A program made the position numbers and the translations under genes. A stretch of 64,000 nt of DNA from Henriciella pelagia (GTDB lineage: Bacteria > Pseudomonadota > Alphaproteobacteria > Caulobacterales > Hyphomonadaceae), in assembly GCF_002088945.1 (NCBI RefSeq), contig NZ_NCSU01000011.1:248001-312000 (forward strand). The letters are read 5' to 3'. This document shows, piece by piece, positions 47,578 through 57,094 of the stretch. The notes under the pieces were generated by a model. It did not search any database. It worked only from the letters and a program-made list of their open reading frames with translations, and was not told where the DNA came from. How positions within the stretch are numbered: the stretch's first letter is position 1; each line of letters starts with the position of its first letter.

Positions 47578-50500
47578 TTGTCTGATTCGTTGTTTATCCA
47601 TCTTGCCGTTCGCACGAGCTATTCCCTGCTCGAAAGCATGCTGACGCCGAAAGCGCTTCAGAAATGGGCGGAAGAAAATTTTATTCCGGCCGTGGCGGTG
47701 ACGGACAGGAACAATTTGTTCGGCGCGCTGGAGATTTCCGAAACCCTGTCTGGCGCAGGCGTGCAGCCCATCATGGCGTGCTGTTTCGATGTGACGGACG
47801 GCGCGCACCAGGAGTGGATCACGCAGGTCTCGCTCTACGCGCAGAATGAGGCGGGCTTCCAGCGGCTGATGGAGCTGTCTTCGCTGGCATACCTCGAAGC
47901 CGAAGATGGTGTTGCGCGCCTGAAACGCGAGCACCTGTTTGAAAAGACCGATGGCCTTATCCTGCTGACGGGTGGATCGAAAGGTGAGGCAGCGCAGTAC
48001 ATCCTCAAGGGCAAGCAAAGCGAGGCGGAAGCGACTCTGGCGGACTTTGCAAAGGCCTATCCGGGGCGTTGCTATGTCGAGCTGACCCGCCATGGCGAAG
48101 CGGATGAGGCGAATAGCGAGCCCGGCCTTATTGAGGCAGCTTACAAGCTGGGCCTGCCGCTCGTGGCAACGCATGATGTGCGTTTCATGAAGCCGGGCGA
48201 TGCCAAGGCGCACGATGCGCTGATGTGTATCTCAAATGGCGAGTATCTGGGACAGGATGATCGAAAGCGCGTCTCGCCTGAGCAGTACCTCAAGACCTCT
48301 GCGCAGATGGTCGAACTGTTCAGCGACCTGCCGGAGGCGATTGCCTCAACTGTCGAGATCGCCCAGCGCTGTGGTGTACGCGCGACGAAGCGTAGCCCGA
48401 TCCTGCCGAATTTCGGCGATGGCACGCGCTCCGAGATTGATGAACTTAAATTGCAGGCGCGTGAAGGTCTCGACAAACGCCTGTCCGAAGCACCCAAATT
48501 GTATGCTGAGCGCAGTGTGTACGAAGAACGGCTCGAATATGAGCTGGGCATTATCGAGAAGATGGGCTTTCCCGGCTACTTCCTGATCGTTGCCGACTTT
48601 ATCAAATGGGCGAAGGACAATGACATCCCGGTCGGGCCGGGCCGTGGTTCCGGTGCGGGTTCGGTTGTTGCCTGGGTTCTGACGATTACGGACCTTGATC
48701 CGCTTCGGTTTGACCTTCTCTTTGAGCGCTTCCTGAACCCGGAACGGGTCTCGATGCCCGACTTCGATATCGACTTCTGTCAGGAGCGGCGCGGCGAGGT
48801 CATCCGCTATGTGCGCGACAAGTACGGCGCCGATAGTGTGGCTGCGATCATTACCTTCGGTACATTGCAGGCAAAGGCTGTGGTGCGGGATGTGGGCCGC
48901 GTCATGCAGATGCCGTATGGCCAGGTCGACCGTCTGGCAAAGCTCATCCCTTTCAATCCGGCCAATCCGCCGAAACTGCAGGAAGCGATCGACGAGGAAC
49001 CGAAGTTCCAGGACGAGATCGCACAGGACCCGCGGGTGGGCGAATTGCTGGAAACAGCGTTGGCGCTTGAGGGGCTCTATCGGAACGCGGGTACGCACGC
49101 GGCGGGTGTCGTGATTGGTGACCGGCCCCTGACAGAGCTCGTGCCGCTTTACAATGACCCGCGGTCCGACCTTCCGGCGACGCAGTTCAACATGAAATGG
49201 GCCGAGTCTGCAGGTCTCGTGAAGTTCGACTTCCTGGGGCTGAAGACGCTGACCGTCATTGATCGCGCGCTGAAATTCATTCGCCGCGATGGGCGTGATG
49301 TCGGCCCGGAATGGGACTCGCTCGATGATCAGGCCACTTATGACCTGATGGCCAGCGGCGATACGCTGGGTGTCTTCCAGCTGGAAGGCCAGGGTATGCG
49401 CGACACGCTGCGCAAGGTGCGTCCGGGCAATCTTGAAGACGTGATTGCGATTATCTCGCTCTACCGGCCGGGTCCAATGGATAACATTCCGACCTATGTC
49501 GCCGGTAAGGAGGATCCCAAGAACGTTCGCTACCAGCACCCGGACCTGGAACCTATTCTGGAAGCCACGTACGGCGTGCCGGTCTATCAGGAGCAAGTGA
49601 TGCGGATGGCGCAGGAGATCGCCGGCTATTCGCTGGGCGAGGCTGACCTTCTGCGGCGGGCCATGGGCAAGAAAAAGGTCGAGGAAATGGTCGCGCAGCG
49701 GGCGCGGTTCCTTAAAGGTGCGAAAGAGCTGAAAGGCATAGAGGCACCGCTTGCCAATGAAATCTTCGATACGATGGAGAAGTTTGCGGGCTATGGTTTC
49801 AACAAGTCCCACGCTGCAGCGTATGCGCTGATTGGCTACCAGACCGCCTATCTCAAATGCCACTTTCCCGTCGAGTTTCTTGCCGCATCCATGAGCCTTG
49901 ACCTGCACAATACCGACAAGCTCGCGGCCTTCGTGCAGGAGGCGCGCCGCCTGAACGTTCCGGTCATCCAGCCGGACGTCAACCGGTCCACCGCTGACTT
50001 CGATGTCGAGGAGGGGGCTCTGGTTTATGCGCTCGGTGCGTTGAAAGGGGTGGGTCTTGAGGCGATGCGTCATGTCGAGGCTGAACGGGAAGCATCCGGT
50101 CCATTCAGGTCGCTCCACGATTTTGCCGAACGCGTCGATCCGAAATCTGTGAACAAGAAGTGTTTCGAACAGCTTTCGCGGGCTGGCGGGTTTGATTCAC
50201 TGGAGCCGAACCGGGCAAGTGCGCTGGCCGCTGCGCCGTTGCTGGCTGCAACCGCTGTTTCAGCCGCTGAAGACCGCGCAGGCGGGCAGGGGGGGCTGTT
50301 TGGTGATGCTGAACCCGCCATTCGAGCGACACTGCCACAGACCCCTGCCTGGAACGGCCAGCAAAAGCTCGATGAGGAATTTGCCGCCGTCGGATTTTAT
50401 CTCAGCGGGCACCCGCTCGACGATGTGCTTGAGAGCCTTGAGGAGGGGCGGATCACACTGTCCGCCAATATCGCCGACGTGGCGATGGACGGACGCCCGC

Positions 50501-50997
50501 TGGAACTGATTGGTGTCGTCCGGCGGCGGGTCGAGAAACTGTCCCGCTCGGGCGGCAAGTTTGCCTTCCTGACGCTCTCCGACCCGACTGGCGAAGTCGA
50601 ACTCATGGTGATGCCGGAAGTTCTGGAGACTTACCGGGATATGCTGTCGCCCGGAAGCAGTGTGTGCATGACCGTCAATGTGAGGCGACAGGAGGAAGAA
50701 ATTCGCCTGTCTGCCAAGACCGTCAAGCCAATTGAGAAAGCGCGCATCGGCAAGAAAGCCAAGGCGCTGCTTGTGCGCCTGTCGCGCGGGGCGAACTATC
50801 ATGAGCTTGCCGCGGTGGCCAAAAGGCTCGAGACGGCGCCCGGTGCAGACCGCGGTGACATCTTCTTCGAAATCCCGCTGGAAGACGGCAGGCTTGTGAT
50901 GATGAAACTGCCGGAAACCTATGCGACGGGCCTGGAGGCGCTTCGGGCGCTCAAGATGGCGTCGGGCGTCACGAGAGTGGACACCAGAGCAGCCTGA
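47578..50997 (+). CDS. dnaE: DNA polymerase III subunit alpha
   Basis: Replicative polymerase of 1139 residues. It has an N-terminal PHP domain (from HLAVRTSYSLLES), the palm motif GPGRGSGAGS and the catalytic acidic motif PDFDIDF (394-400), then helix-hairpin-helix, an OB fold and a C-terminal tau-binding region. The start TTG 47578 is chosen because CTGGAG (47565-47570) is well spaced from it; an in-frame TTG at 47557 has none. It follows lolD closely, the usual alphaproteobacterial order. Confidence 0.96.
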   Translation: MSDSLFIHLAVRTSYSLLESMLTPKALQKWAEENFIPAVAVTDRNNLFGALEISETLSGAGVQPIMACCFDVTDGAHQEWITQVSLYAQNEAGFQRLMELSSLAYLEAEDGVARLKREHLFEKTDGLILLTGGSKGEAAQYILKGKQSEAEATLADFAKAYPGRCYVELTRHGEADEANSEPGLIEAAYKLGLPLVATHDVRFMKPGDAKAHDALMCISNGEYLGQDDRKRVSPEQYLKTSAQMVELFSDLPEAIASTVEIAQRCGVRATKRSPILPNFGDGTRSEIDELKLQAREGLDKRLSEAPKLYAERSVYEERLEYELGIIEKMGFPGYFLIVADFIKWAKDNDIPVGPGRGSGAGSVVAWVLTITDLDPLRFDLLFERFLNPERVSMPDFDIDFCQERRGEVIRYVRDKYGADSVAAIITFGTLQAKAVVRDVGRVMQMPYGQVDRLAKLIPFNPANPPKLQEAIDEEPKFQDEIAQDPRVGELLETALALEGLYRNAGTHAAGVVIGDRPLTELVPLYNDPRSDLPATQFNMKWAESAGLVKFDFLGLKTLTVIDRALKFIRRDGRDVGPEWDSLDDQATYDLMASGDTLGVFQLEGQGMRDTLRKVRPGNLEDVIAIISLYRPGPMDNIPTYVAGKEDPKNVRYQHPDLEPILEATYGVPVYQEQVMRMAQEIAGYSLGEADLLRRAMGKKKVEEMVAQRARFLKGAKELKGIEAPLANEIFDTMEKFAGYGFNKSHAAAYALIGYQTAYLKCHFPVEFLAASMSLDLHNTDKLAAFVQEARRLNVPVIQPDVNRSTADFDVEEGALVYALGALKGVGLEAMRHVEAEREASGPFRSLHDFAERVDPKSVNKKCFEQLSRAGGFDSLEPNRASALAAAPLLAATAVSAAEDRAGGQGGLFGDAEPAIRATLPQTPAWNGQQKLDEEFAAVGFYLSGHPLDDVLESLEEGRITLSANIADVAMDGRPLELIGVVRRRVEKLSRSGGKFAFLTLSDPTGEVELMVMPEVLETYRDMLSPGSSVCMTVNVRRQEEEIRLSAKTVKPIEKARIGKKAKALLVRLSRGANYHELAAVAKRLETAPGADRGDIFFEIPLEDGRLVMMKLPETYATGLEALRALKMASGVTRVDTRAA

Positions 50998-51007
50998 ACA
51001 AGCACGG

Positions 51008-51035
51008 TTGCCAAGTGTGCTGAACTTTGTATAAG
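51008..51035 (+). promoter_or_regulatory. Probable promoter of the rpsB operon
   Basis: TTGCCA (51008-51013), a 16-base spacer and TATAAG (51030-51035), immediately after the dnaE stop, leaving a leader of about 95 bases before rpsB. Confidence 0.6.
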
Positions 51036-51069
51036 CCAGCCGCACAACCCCCGATGCGCGGACTATCCG

Positions 51070-51121
51070 GTGTTGGTCTCTATGGTTTGAGACCGATAGT
51101 GTCCGTGCCGGTCAACCGGAA
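51070..51121 (+). promoter_or_regulatory. Structured leader of rpsB
   Basis: The rpsB 5' region can form a hairpin of GGTCTC (51075-51080) with GAGACC (51089-51094) over an 8-base loop. A second short stem, CCGG-TCAA-CCGG, sits just before the AAAGGA ribosome site. This is the layout expected of a ribosomal-protein autoregulatory leader, but S2 binding is not shown. Confidence 0.4.
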
Positions 51122-51135
51122 AAGGAAAATTAGAC

Positions 51136-51951
51136 ATGGCTCTTCCCGAGTTCACGATGCGTCAGCTGCTTGAGGCTGGCGTCCACTTCGGTCACCAAAC
51201 CCACCGCTGGAACCCGAAGATGAAGCAATTCATCTATGGCGACCGTGCCGGCATCCACATCATGGACCTGTCCAAGACGGTCCCGCTGCTGCACCAGGCA
51301 CTCGTCCAGGTTCGCGACACGGTTGCAAAGGGTGGCCGCGTTCTCTTCGTTGGCACCAAGCGTCAGGCTGCACAGCCGATCGCCGAGGCTTCCCAGCGTT
51401 GCGCACAATATTACATGAACCATCGCTGGCTTGGCGGCACGCTGACCAACTGGGCGACGGTTTCCAAGTCGATCAAGCGCCTGCGCGAACTCGATGAACT
51501 TCTCTCTGACCGTGATGCATCCGGCCTCACCAAGAAAGAGCTGCTCAATATCGAGCGCGAGCGCGACAAGCTTCAACGTGCCCTCGGTGGTATCGCCAAT
51601 ATGGGCGGCCTTCCGAGCCTCATGTTCGTCATCGACACCAACAAGGAGTCGATCGCGATCAAGGAAGCCAAGAAGCTTGGTATCCCTGTCGTCGCCGTTA
51701 TCGACACCAATTGCGACCCCGACGATGTCGACTTCCCGTTCCCGGGCAATGATGATGCTGCGCGTTCGATCGCGCTTTACTGTAACCTCGTTGCTGATGC
51801 CGTGATCGATGGCCTGGCCGAATCTTCTGCTGGCCTCGGCATTGACCTGGGCGAATCCGAAGATGTCGACCTGCTCGCTGAAGCTGACGTGGCCGTCGCA
51901 GACGAAGCTGCGGCAGACGCCGGTGAAGAAGAAGCCAAAGCTGAAAGCTAA
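51136..51951 (+). CDS. rpsB: 30S ribosomal protein S2
   Basis: 271 residues, beginning [21 protein letters not shown] (as shorter blocks), with [13 protein letters not shown] and [14 protein letters not shown]. An acidic Ala/Glu-rich tail follows the core, common in alphaproteobacteria. First gene of the rpsB-tsf-pyrH-frr operon. Confidence 0.97.
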   Translation: MALPEFTMRQLLEAGVHFGHQTHRWNPKMKQFIYGDRAGIHIMDLSKTVPLLHQALVQVRDTVAKGGRVLFVGTKRQAAQPIAEASQRCAQYYMNHRWLGGTLTNWATVSKSIKRLRELDELLSDRDASGLTKKELLNIERERDKLQRALGGIANMGGLPSLMFVIDTNKESIAIKEAKKLGIPVVAVIDTNCDPDDVDFPFPGNDDAARSIALYCNLVADAVIDGLAESSAGLGIDLGESEDVDLLAEADVAVADEAAADAGEEEAKAES

Positions 51952-51981
51952 ACTCAAACACTTCTAGAAGGAATCTTCGAG

Positions 51982-52896
51982 ATGGCACAGATTACCGCCG
52001 CTCTGGTCAAGGACCTGCGCGACCGCACAGGCGCGGGCATGATGGACGCAAAGAAGGCGCTCGTCGAAAATGATGGCGACATGGAAGCGGCTGTCGACTG
52101 GCTCCGCGCCAAAGGCCTCTCCAAAGCTGCCAAGAAATCGGGCCGGGCTGCGGCTGACGGTCTCGTCGCGGCTGTCGTTTCCGATGACGGAAAGTCCGGT
52201 GTTCTGGTCGAGCTGAACGCTGAAACGGACTTCGTTGCCCGCAACGAGAAGTTCCAGACCGCGCTGAAGCAGATTGCCGGCGTCGCGATGTCGACCGACG
52301 GTTCGGTGGAAGCGGTTGCGAACGCGCCTTCACCAGCCGGTGACGGCACGGTTGGCGACATGATTACCGCCCTGGTCGCGACCATTGGCGAGAACATGAC
52401 GTTGCGCCGTACCGCCAAGATCGACGCGCCGAATGGCCAGGTTGCTGCTTATGTGCACAGCGCTGAAGCTGAAAACATGGGCAAGATTGGCGTGCTCGTC
52501 GCTCTTGAAGGCGCCGATGCTGCCAAGACCGCCGAAGCAGGCCGCAAGGTTGCGATGCACGTCGCAGCGACCAGCCCGGCATCTGCTACGGTTGCAGACC
52601 TCGATCCGGAACTCGTCGAACGCGAGCGTCAGGTTCTCACGGACCAGGCCCGTGAAAGCGGCAAGCCGGACAATGTCATCGAGAAGATGATCGAAGGCCG
52701 TCTGCAAAAGTTCTACAAGGAAGTTGTTCTGGTGGAGCAGCCCTTCGTGATGAACCCTGACCAGACCGTTGGCAAATATATCGAGGAGCAAGGCTCGAAA
52801 CTGATTGGGTTTGTTATCTTCAAGCTCGGCGAAGGTGTCGAAAAGGCTGAAGACAACTTCGCTGCAGAAGTGGCCTCCATGACATCGGGCTCCTAA
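51982..52896 (+). CDS. tsf: Elongation factor Ts
   Basis: 304 residues; the nucleotide-exchange factor for EF-Tu. It shows [18 protein letters not shown], the core [16 protein letters not shown] contacting EF-Tu and the C-terminal [15 protein letters not shown]. It lies 30 bases after rpsB. Confidence 0.97.
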   Translation: MAQITAALVKDLRDRTGAGMMDAKKALVENDGDMEAAVDWLRAKGLSKAAKKSGRAAADGLVAAVVSDDGKSGVLVELNAETDFVARNEKFQTALKQIAGVAMSTDGSVEAVANAPSPAGDGTVGDMITALVATIGENMTLRRTAKIDAPNGQVAAYVHSAEAENMGKIGVLVALEGADAAKTAEAGRKVAMHVAATSPASATVADLDPELVERERQVLTDQARESGKPDNVIEKMIEGRLQKFYKEVVLVEQPFVMNPDQTVGKYIEEQGSKLIGFVIFKLGEGVEKAEDNFAAEVASMTSGS

Positions 52897-52922
52897 GCCT
52901 CCGAATTTGCACCCAAAAAGAG

Positions 52923-52949
52923 CCCGGCTGCCCATGACAGGCAGCCGGG
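52923..52949 (+). terminator. Hairpin between tsf and pyrH, partial terminator
   Basis: A perfect 10-base inverted repeat, CCCGGCTGCC (52923-52932) and GGCAGCCGGG (52940-52949), has a 7-base loop. An A-run precedes it and ATCCTTT follows. The T-tract is weak, so it may attenuate rather than stop transcription into pyrH. Confidence 0.6.
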
Positions 52950-52984
52950 AATCCTTTACCAGCAAACCGGCTCAGGAGAATGAA

Positions 52985-53722
52985 ATGGCCTCTAATAGTG
53001 AACCCGCAGACGATCTCGTTTATAAACGCGTTCTCCTGAAACTGTCGGGTGAGGCTTTGATGGGGCCGTCCGAGTTCGGTATCGACATGCCGACCTGCCT
53101 TGGTTTCGCTGAAGAAATAGCCACAGCGCTCCAAGCGACGGGCGTCGAGCTCTGTCTCGTCATCGGTGGCGGAAACATCTTTCGCGGGTTGGCGGGCGCT
53201 GCGAACGGCATGGAGCGCGCCCAGGCTGATTCGATGGGAATGCTGGCGACGGTCATGAATGCGCTCGCCATGCAAAGCGCCCTCGAACAGATCGGCGTCC
53301 CGACCCGGGTTCAGTCAGCCATCCCTATGAACACTGTGTGTGAACCCTATATTCGCAGACGCGCCATTCGCCATATGGAAAAGGGCAGGGTCGTTATTTT
53401 TGCGGCAGGCACTGGCAACCCATATTTCACGACCGACACCGGCGCAGCGCTGCGAGCCGCCGAGATGAATTGCGACGCGATGTTCAAGGGCACGCAGGTC
53501 GATGGCGTCTATTCGGCAGACCCGAAGAAGGATGCCAATGCAGAACGTTACGACCAGCTTGGCTATCAGGAAGTGCTGGCGAGGGACCTGCGCGTCATGG
53601 ATGCGTCGGCCGTGAGCCTCATGCGTGACACAAATATTCCGATTGTTGTGTTTTCGCTCCATAATAAGGGCGCGCTTCAGGATGTGTTGACCGGCAAAGG
53701 AACATCGACGGTCATTTCGTAA
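52985..53722 (+). CDS. pyrH: UMP kinase
   Basis: 245 residues of the amino-acid-kinase fold; it makes UDP from UMP. It starts with [16 protein letters not shown] and has IGGGNIFRG and [17 protein letters not shown]. The ATG at 52985 has AGGAG at 52974-52978; an in-frame ATG at 52907 would place the N-terminus in the hairpin region and is rejected. Confidence 0.96.
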   Translation: MASNSEPADDLVYKRVLLKLSGEALMGPSEFGIDMPTCLGFAEEIATALQATGVELCLVIGGGNIFRGLAGAANGMERAQADSMGMLATVMNALAMQSALEQIGVPTRVQSAIPMNTVCEPYIRRRAIRHMEKGRVVIFAAGTGNPYFTTDTGAALRAAEMNCDAMFKGTQVDGVYSADPKKDANAERYDQLGYQEVLARDLRVMDASAVSLMRDTNIPIVVFSLHNKGALQDVLTGKGTSTVIS

Positions 53723-53739
53723 CATGCGAGAGTAAAGAC

Positions 53740-54294
53740 ATGAGTTTGAACAAAAAAGATCTGGAGCGCCGCATGGACGGCGCCATTACATCGCTTCAAT
53801 CTGACCTTGCGGGCCTTCGAACCGGTCGTGCATCGGTCAATCTCCTCGATTCTGTCACTGTATCGGCCTACGGCTCGGAAGTGCCGCTGAACCAGGTTGG
53901 CTCAGTCTCGGTATTGGATGCGCGGACCATAGCAGTGAATATCTGGGATAAATCGGTCGTGGGTGCGGCGGACAAGGCGATCCGTGAATCCGGTCTTGGT
54001 CTGAACCCGGTCACCGATGGCACGAATCTGAGAATTCCAATTCCGGTTCTGAATGAAGAGCGCCGGATTGAATTGACCAAGGTCGCCGGCAAGTATGCCG
54101 AGCAGGCCCGTGTTGCGATCCGGAATGTGCGCCGGGATGGCATGGATGAGATCAAGAAGTCCGAAAAGGACGGTGAAATCAGTGAAGATGCTGCGCGCGG
54201 TCTGTCTGAGGACGTTCAGAAGCTCACCGATGCCCATATCGCGCGCGTCGATGAGGTGTTGAAAAACAAAGAAGCGGAGATCATGCAGGTTTGA
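53740..54294 (+). CDS. frr: Ribosome recycling factor
   Basis: 184 residues, the normal length. It has the three-helix-bundle sequence [12 protein letters not shown], the segment IREPIPV-like [15 protein letters not shown] and [16 protein letters not shown]. It splits post-termination ribosomes with EF-G. The stop overlaps the uppS start by four bases. Confidence 0.97.
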   Translation: MSLNKKDLERRMDGAITSLQSDLAGLRTGRASVNLLDSVTVSAYGSEVPLNQVGSVSVLDARTIAVNIWDKSVVGAADKAIRESGLGLNPVTDGTNLRIPIPVLNEERRIELTKVAGKYAEQARVAIRNVRRDGMDEIKKSEKDGEISEDAARGLSEDVQKLTDAHIARVDEVLKNKEAEIMQV

Positions 54295-55058
54295 CGACAG
54301 GTTCGGCCTCATCTCACGGGCTTGCAAGCCAGCCATCAGGACCGTCGGACCTGCCCCGTCATATCGGTATTATCATGGATGGGAACGGTCGCTGGGCGAC
54401 CGGCCATGGTATGCCGCGCGCGATCGGTCATGAGCGCGGCGTCGAAGCCCTTCGGCGCACTGTCAAAGCCGCGCAGAAGCTCGGGCTGGAATTCCTGACC
54501 GTCTATTCCTTTTCGACTGAGAACTGGCGTCGGCCTGTATCTGAGGTGAGTGCGCTCTTTGCGCTCTTGAAAACGTTCGTAAAGCAGGACCTTGAACGTC
54601 TGAAACGTGAAGGTGTGCGCATATCGGTTTTCGGGACGCGCGAGGGATTGCCGGAGGATATTCTCGCGCTGCTGGACAAGGCCGTGAGCGAAACAGCTCA
54701 CAACTCAGCGTTCAACCTCGGCATTGCTTTCAATTATGGTGGCCGCGAAGAGATTGCTCGTGCTGCGCGACGGTTGGCATTGGATGTTGCCGACGGCAAG
54801 CTGCAGGCAGACGACATTGACGAAGCGACCATCGGGCGCGCGCTCGATACACACGCGTTTCCCGATCCGGATGTAATCATCCGCACGGGCGAGGAACACA
54901 GGCTGAGCAATTTCCTGATCTGGCAGGCCGCCTATTCGGAACTTATCTTCCTGAATGTGCTGTGGCCGGATTTCGGTGAGCTCGACCTCATCCGTGCGAT
55001 ACAAACGTTCGCTTCTCGCGAGCGACGGTTTGGTGGTCTTAAATCAGGAGCAGCTTGA
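54291..55058 (+). CDS. uppS: Isoprenyl transferase (undecaprenyl diphosphate synthase)
   Basis: 255 residues. Cytosolic cis-prenyltransferase that makes the C55 carrier for cell-wall and O-antigen synthesis. It has [13 protein letters not shown] with catalytic Asp30, then [15 protein letters not shown] and the C-terminal [15 protein letters not shown] block. The start is TTG 54291, inside the frr stop; the first 21 residues are not conserved, so the exact start is uncertain. Confidence 0.94.
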   Translation: MTTGSASSHGLASQPSGPSDLPRHIGIIMDGNGRWATGHGMPRAIGHERGVEALRRTVKAAQKLGLEFLTVYSFSTENWRRPVSEVSALFALLKTFVKQDLERLKREGVRISVFGTREGLPEDILALLDKAVSETAHNSAFNLGIAFNYGGREEIARAARRLALDVADGKLQADDIDEATIGRALDTHAFPDPDVIIRTGEEHRLSNFLIWQAAYSELIFLNVLWPDFGELDLIRAIQTFASRERRFGGLKSGAA

Positions 55059-55059
55059 C

Positions 55060-55884
55060 ATGGTTGCGTCCGCGCCAGCGAGCCATAAGAGCCGGGAGCT
55101 GGTCCTTCGGCTGATATCAGCGGCTGTGCTCATTCCGTTCGCCTTGCTTGTCGTTTCCCAGGGCGGGCCGATTCTGGGCTGGGCGTGCGCGGTGTTTGCT
55201 GCGGTTATGGGGTATGAATGGGCCCGCATGACGGCTTCGCCGATCATGCCGCTGCATGCCGTGTTTTCCGCGCTTCCACTCATTGCCGCAATCTTTTTCA
55301 AGATTGAGGTCGCGCTGCTGACTTTGGGGCTGTGCGCGGTTATTGTCGGCGCCTTCCATCCATCAGGGCCTCGAGAAAAACTCATCAGCGGATTTGGGCT
55401 GATCTACGCGTCCGGCCTGCCGCTCGGCCTGTTTCTGTTGCGTTCCGGTGACTGGGACGGACAGGCCGCCGCGCTCATCCTTATGGGCACGGTGTGGGCT
55501 TCTGACTCGGGCGCGTATTTCGCTGGTCGAGGGTTTGGGGGCCCACCGCTCTCGCCGAAGGATTCGCCTTCCAAAACATGGAGCGGAGCGTTTGGCGCCC
55601 TGTTGTGCAGTGCGCTGTGTGGCCTTATTGCCGCAGGCCTTCTCGACGCATCCCGTCTTCCCTGGCTGTTCGCCGGCATCGCGATCTCAATTGCGGCGCA
55701 GTGGGGCGACCTTTTTGAATCCTCTCTGAAGCGCCGATTTGGCGTAAAGGACACAAGCGGCTTCGTACCCGGTCATGGCGGCGTCATGGACCGGGTGGAC
55801 GGTCTTGGAATGGCCTGCATCGCCGCCGTCCTCGTATTGACGTTTGCTTCCGGCGCGCCGGAACTTCTTGGACTGAAGGCCTGA
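55060..55884 (+). CDS. cdsA: Phosphatidate cytidylyltransferase
   Basis: 274 residues, about eight membrane helices; it makes CDP-diacylglycerol, the precursor of all glycerophospholipids. The C-terminal signature SSLKRRFGVKDTSGFVPGHGGVMDRVDG is seen in parts. The start ATG 55060 is one base after the uppS stop and follows AGGAG at 9 bases. In-frame starts further upstream overlap uppS and are rejected. Confidence 0.95.
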   Translation: MVASAPASHKSRELVLRLISAAVLIPFALLVVSQGGPILGWACAVFAAVMGYEWARMTASPIMPLHAVFSALPLIAAIFFKIEVALLTLGLCAVIVGAFHPSGPREKLISGFGLIYASGLPLGLFLLRSGDWDGQAAALILMGTVWASDSGAYFAGRGFGGPPLSPKDSPSKTWSGAFGALLCSALCGLIAAGLLDASRLPWLFAGIAISIAAQWGDLFESSLKRRFGVKDTSGFVPGHGGVMDRVDGLGMACIAAVLVLTFASGAPELLGLKA

Positions 55885-55885
55885 T

Positions 55886-57094
55886 ATGGCCAAGCGGTTG
55901 ACCATCATGGGGGCGACAGGTTCGGTCGGGCGTTCTGCTCTTTCCGTCGTCGCGCACGCAAATGCCAGCGAAGATGAGCCGGCATTCGTAGTCGAGGCGT
56001 TGAGCGCGAACACTGATGCAGACGGTCTGGCGAATCTTGCCATCAAGCACGGCGCGCGCTGCGCTGCGATTGCCGACCCCGCAAAATATGCTGAGCTGAA
56101 AGAACGGCTGGCTGGAACGGGCATTGCAGCAATGGCAGGGTCCGATGCTCTGATTGAGTTAGCGCAGACGCCGGTTGATCGCGTGGTCGCTGCCATCGTC
56201 GGCATTGCCGGCCTGCAGTCGACTTATTCTGCCGTTGCTGCTGGAAATAGCGTGGCGCTTGCGAACAAGGAGAGCATGGTTTGCGCCGGTCCGCTTCTGA
56301 AACAGCTCTCGCGGAAGACGGGAGCAGCCATCGTCCCGACCGATTCTGAGCACAATGCGATGTTCCAGGTTCTGGAGCGCCCTGAAGATGTCGAGCGCCT
56401 GATCCTGACGGCGTCCGGTGGCCCGTTTCTCGATACGCCGCTTTCCAAGCTCGCCCATGTCACGCCGGACGAAGCCTGCGCGCATCCAAACTGGTCAATG
56501 GGGCGCAAGATATCGGTCGACAGCGCGACCTTCATGAACAAGGCGCTGGAACTGATCGAAGCGGCCTACCTTTTTGAGTTTCCGGAAGACCGCATCGATG
56601 TGCTGGTGCATCCACAGTCCATCATTCATTCGCTTGTCGCATATCGAGACGGCTCAACGCTGGCCCAGCTAGGGACGCCGGATATGCAAACGCCGATTGC
56701 GCATGCATTGAGCTGGCCGGACCGCCGCACGCAAACCAGTGTCAAACGCCTGAACCTGCTGGATTTCCAGCAGCTAAGCTTCCTTCCGGTTGACCATGAG
56801 CGCTTCCCGGCCATTGGGCTTGCCCGCCAGGCCCTGGCGGAGGGACCTTCCGCCAGCGTCATCATGAACTGTGCGAATGAAGTAGCGGTTGCTGCTTTTC
56901 TTGCGGGCCAATGCCGGTTCAGCGACATAAGCTTGATCGTCGAAAAGGCACTTGGTCTGGATATTGCGCAGGCCTCGCGAGCAGGCGAAGAGCTCAGCCT
57001 GTCCGATGTCATTGCGCTGGACCAGGAAGGCCGGCATCGGTGTGTTGAATTGATCGCGGGACTGGGCGCCCGTTCAAGGAGCGAAGCGCAATGA
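55886..57094 (+). CDS. dxr: 1-deoxy-D-xylulose 5-phosphate reductoisomerase
   Basis: 402 residues; the first committed enzyme of the MEP isoprenoid pathway. GATGSVG (9-15) binds NADPH, and DSEH (Asp153, Ser154, Glu155) lies in the metal and substrate site. It supplies isoprenoid units for UppS in the same operon. Its TGA overlaps the rseP start. Confidence 0.96.
   Translation: MAKRLTIMGATGSVGRSALSVVAHANASEDEPAFVVEALSANTDADGLANLAIKHGARCAAIADPAKYAELKERLAGTGIAAMAGSDALIELAQTPVDRVVAAIVGIAGLQSTYSAVAAGNSVALANKESMVCAGPLLKQLSRKTGAAIVPTDSEHNAMFQVLERPEDVERLILTASGGPFLDTPLSKLAHVTPDEACAHPNWSMGRKISVDSATFMNKALELIEAAYLFEFPEDRIDVLVHPQSIIHSLVAYRDGSTLAQLGTPDMQTPIAHALSWPDRRTQTSVKRLNLLDFQQLSFLPVDHERFPAIGLARQALAEGPSASVIMNCANEVAVAAFLAGQCRFSDISLIVEKALGLDIAQASRAGEELSLSDVIALDQEGRHRCVELIAGLGARSRSEAQ

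Noticed and set aside
48346-50118. Long open frame antisense to dnaE, and similar ones at 990-2129, 2587-3732 and 5964-6977
   Set aside because: These mirror strong genes on the other strand, have implausible His/Arg/Asp-rich composition and no family motifs. They arise from GC-rich codon use.
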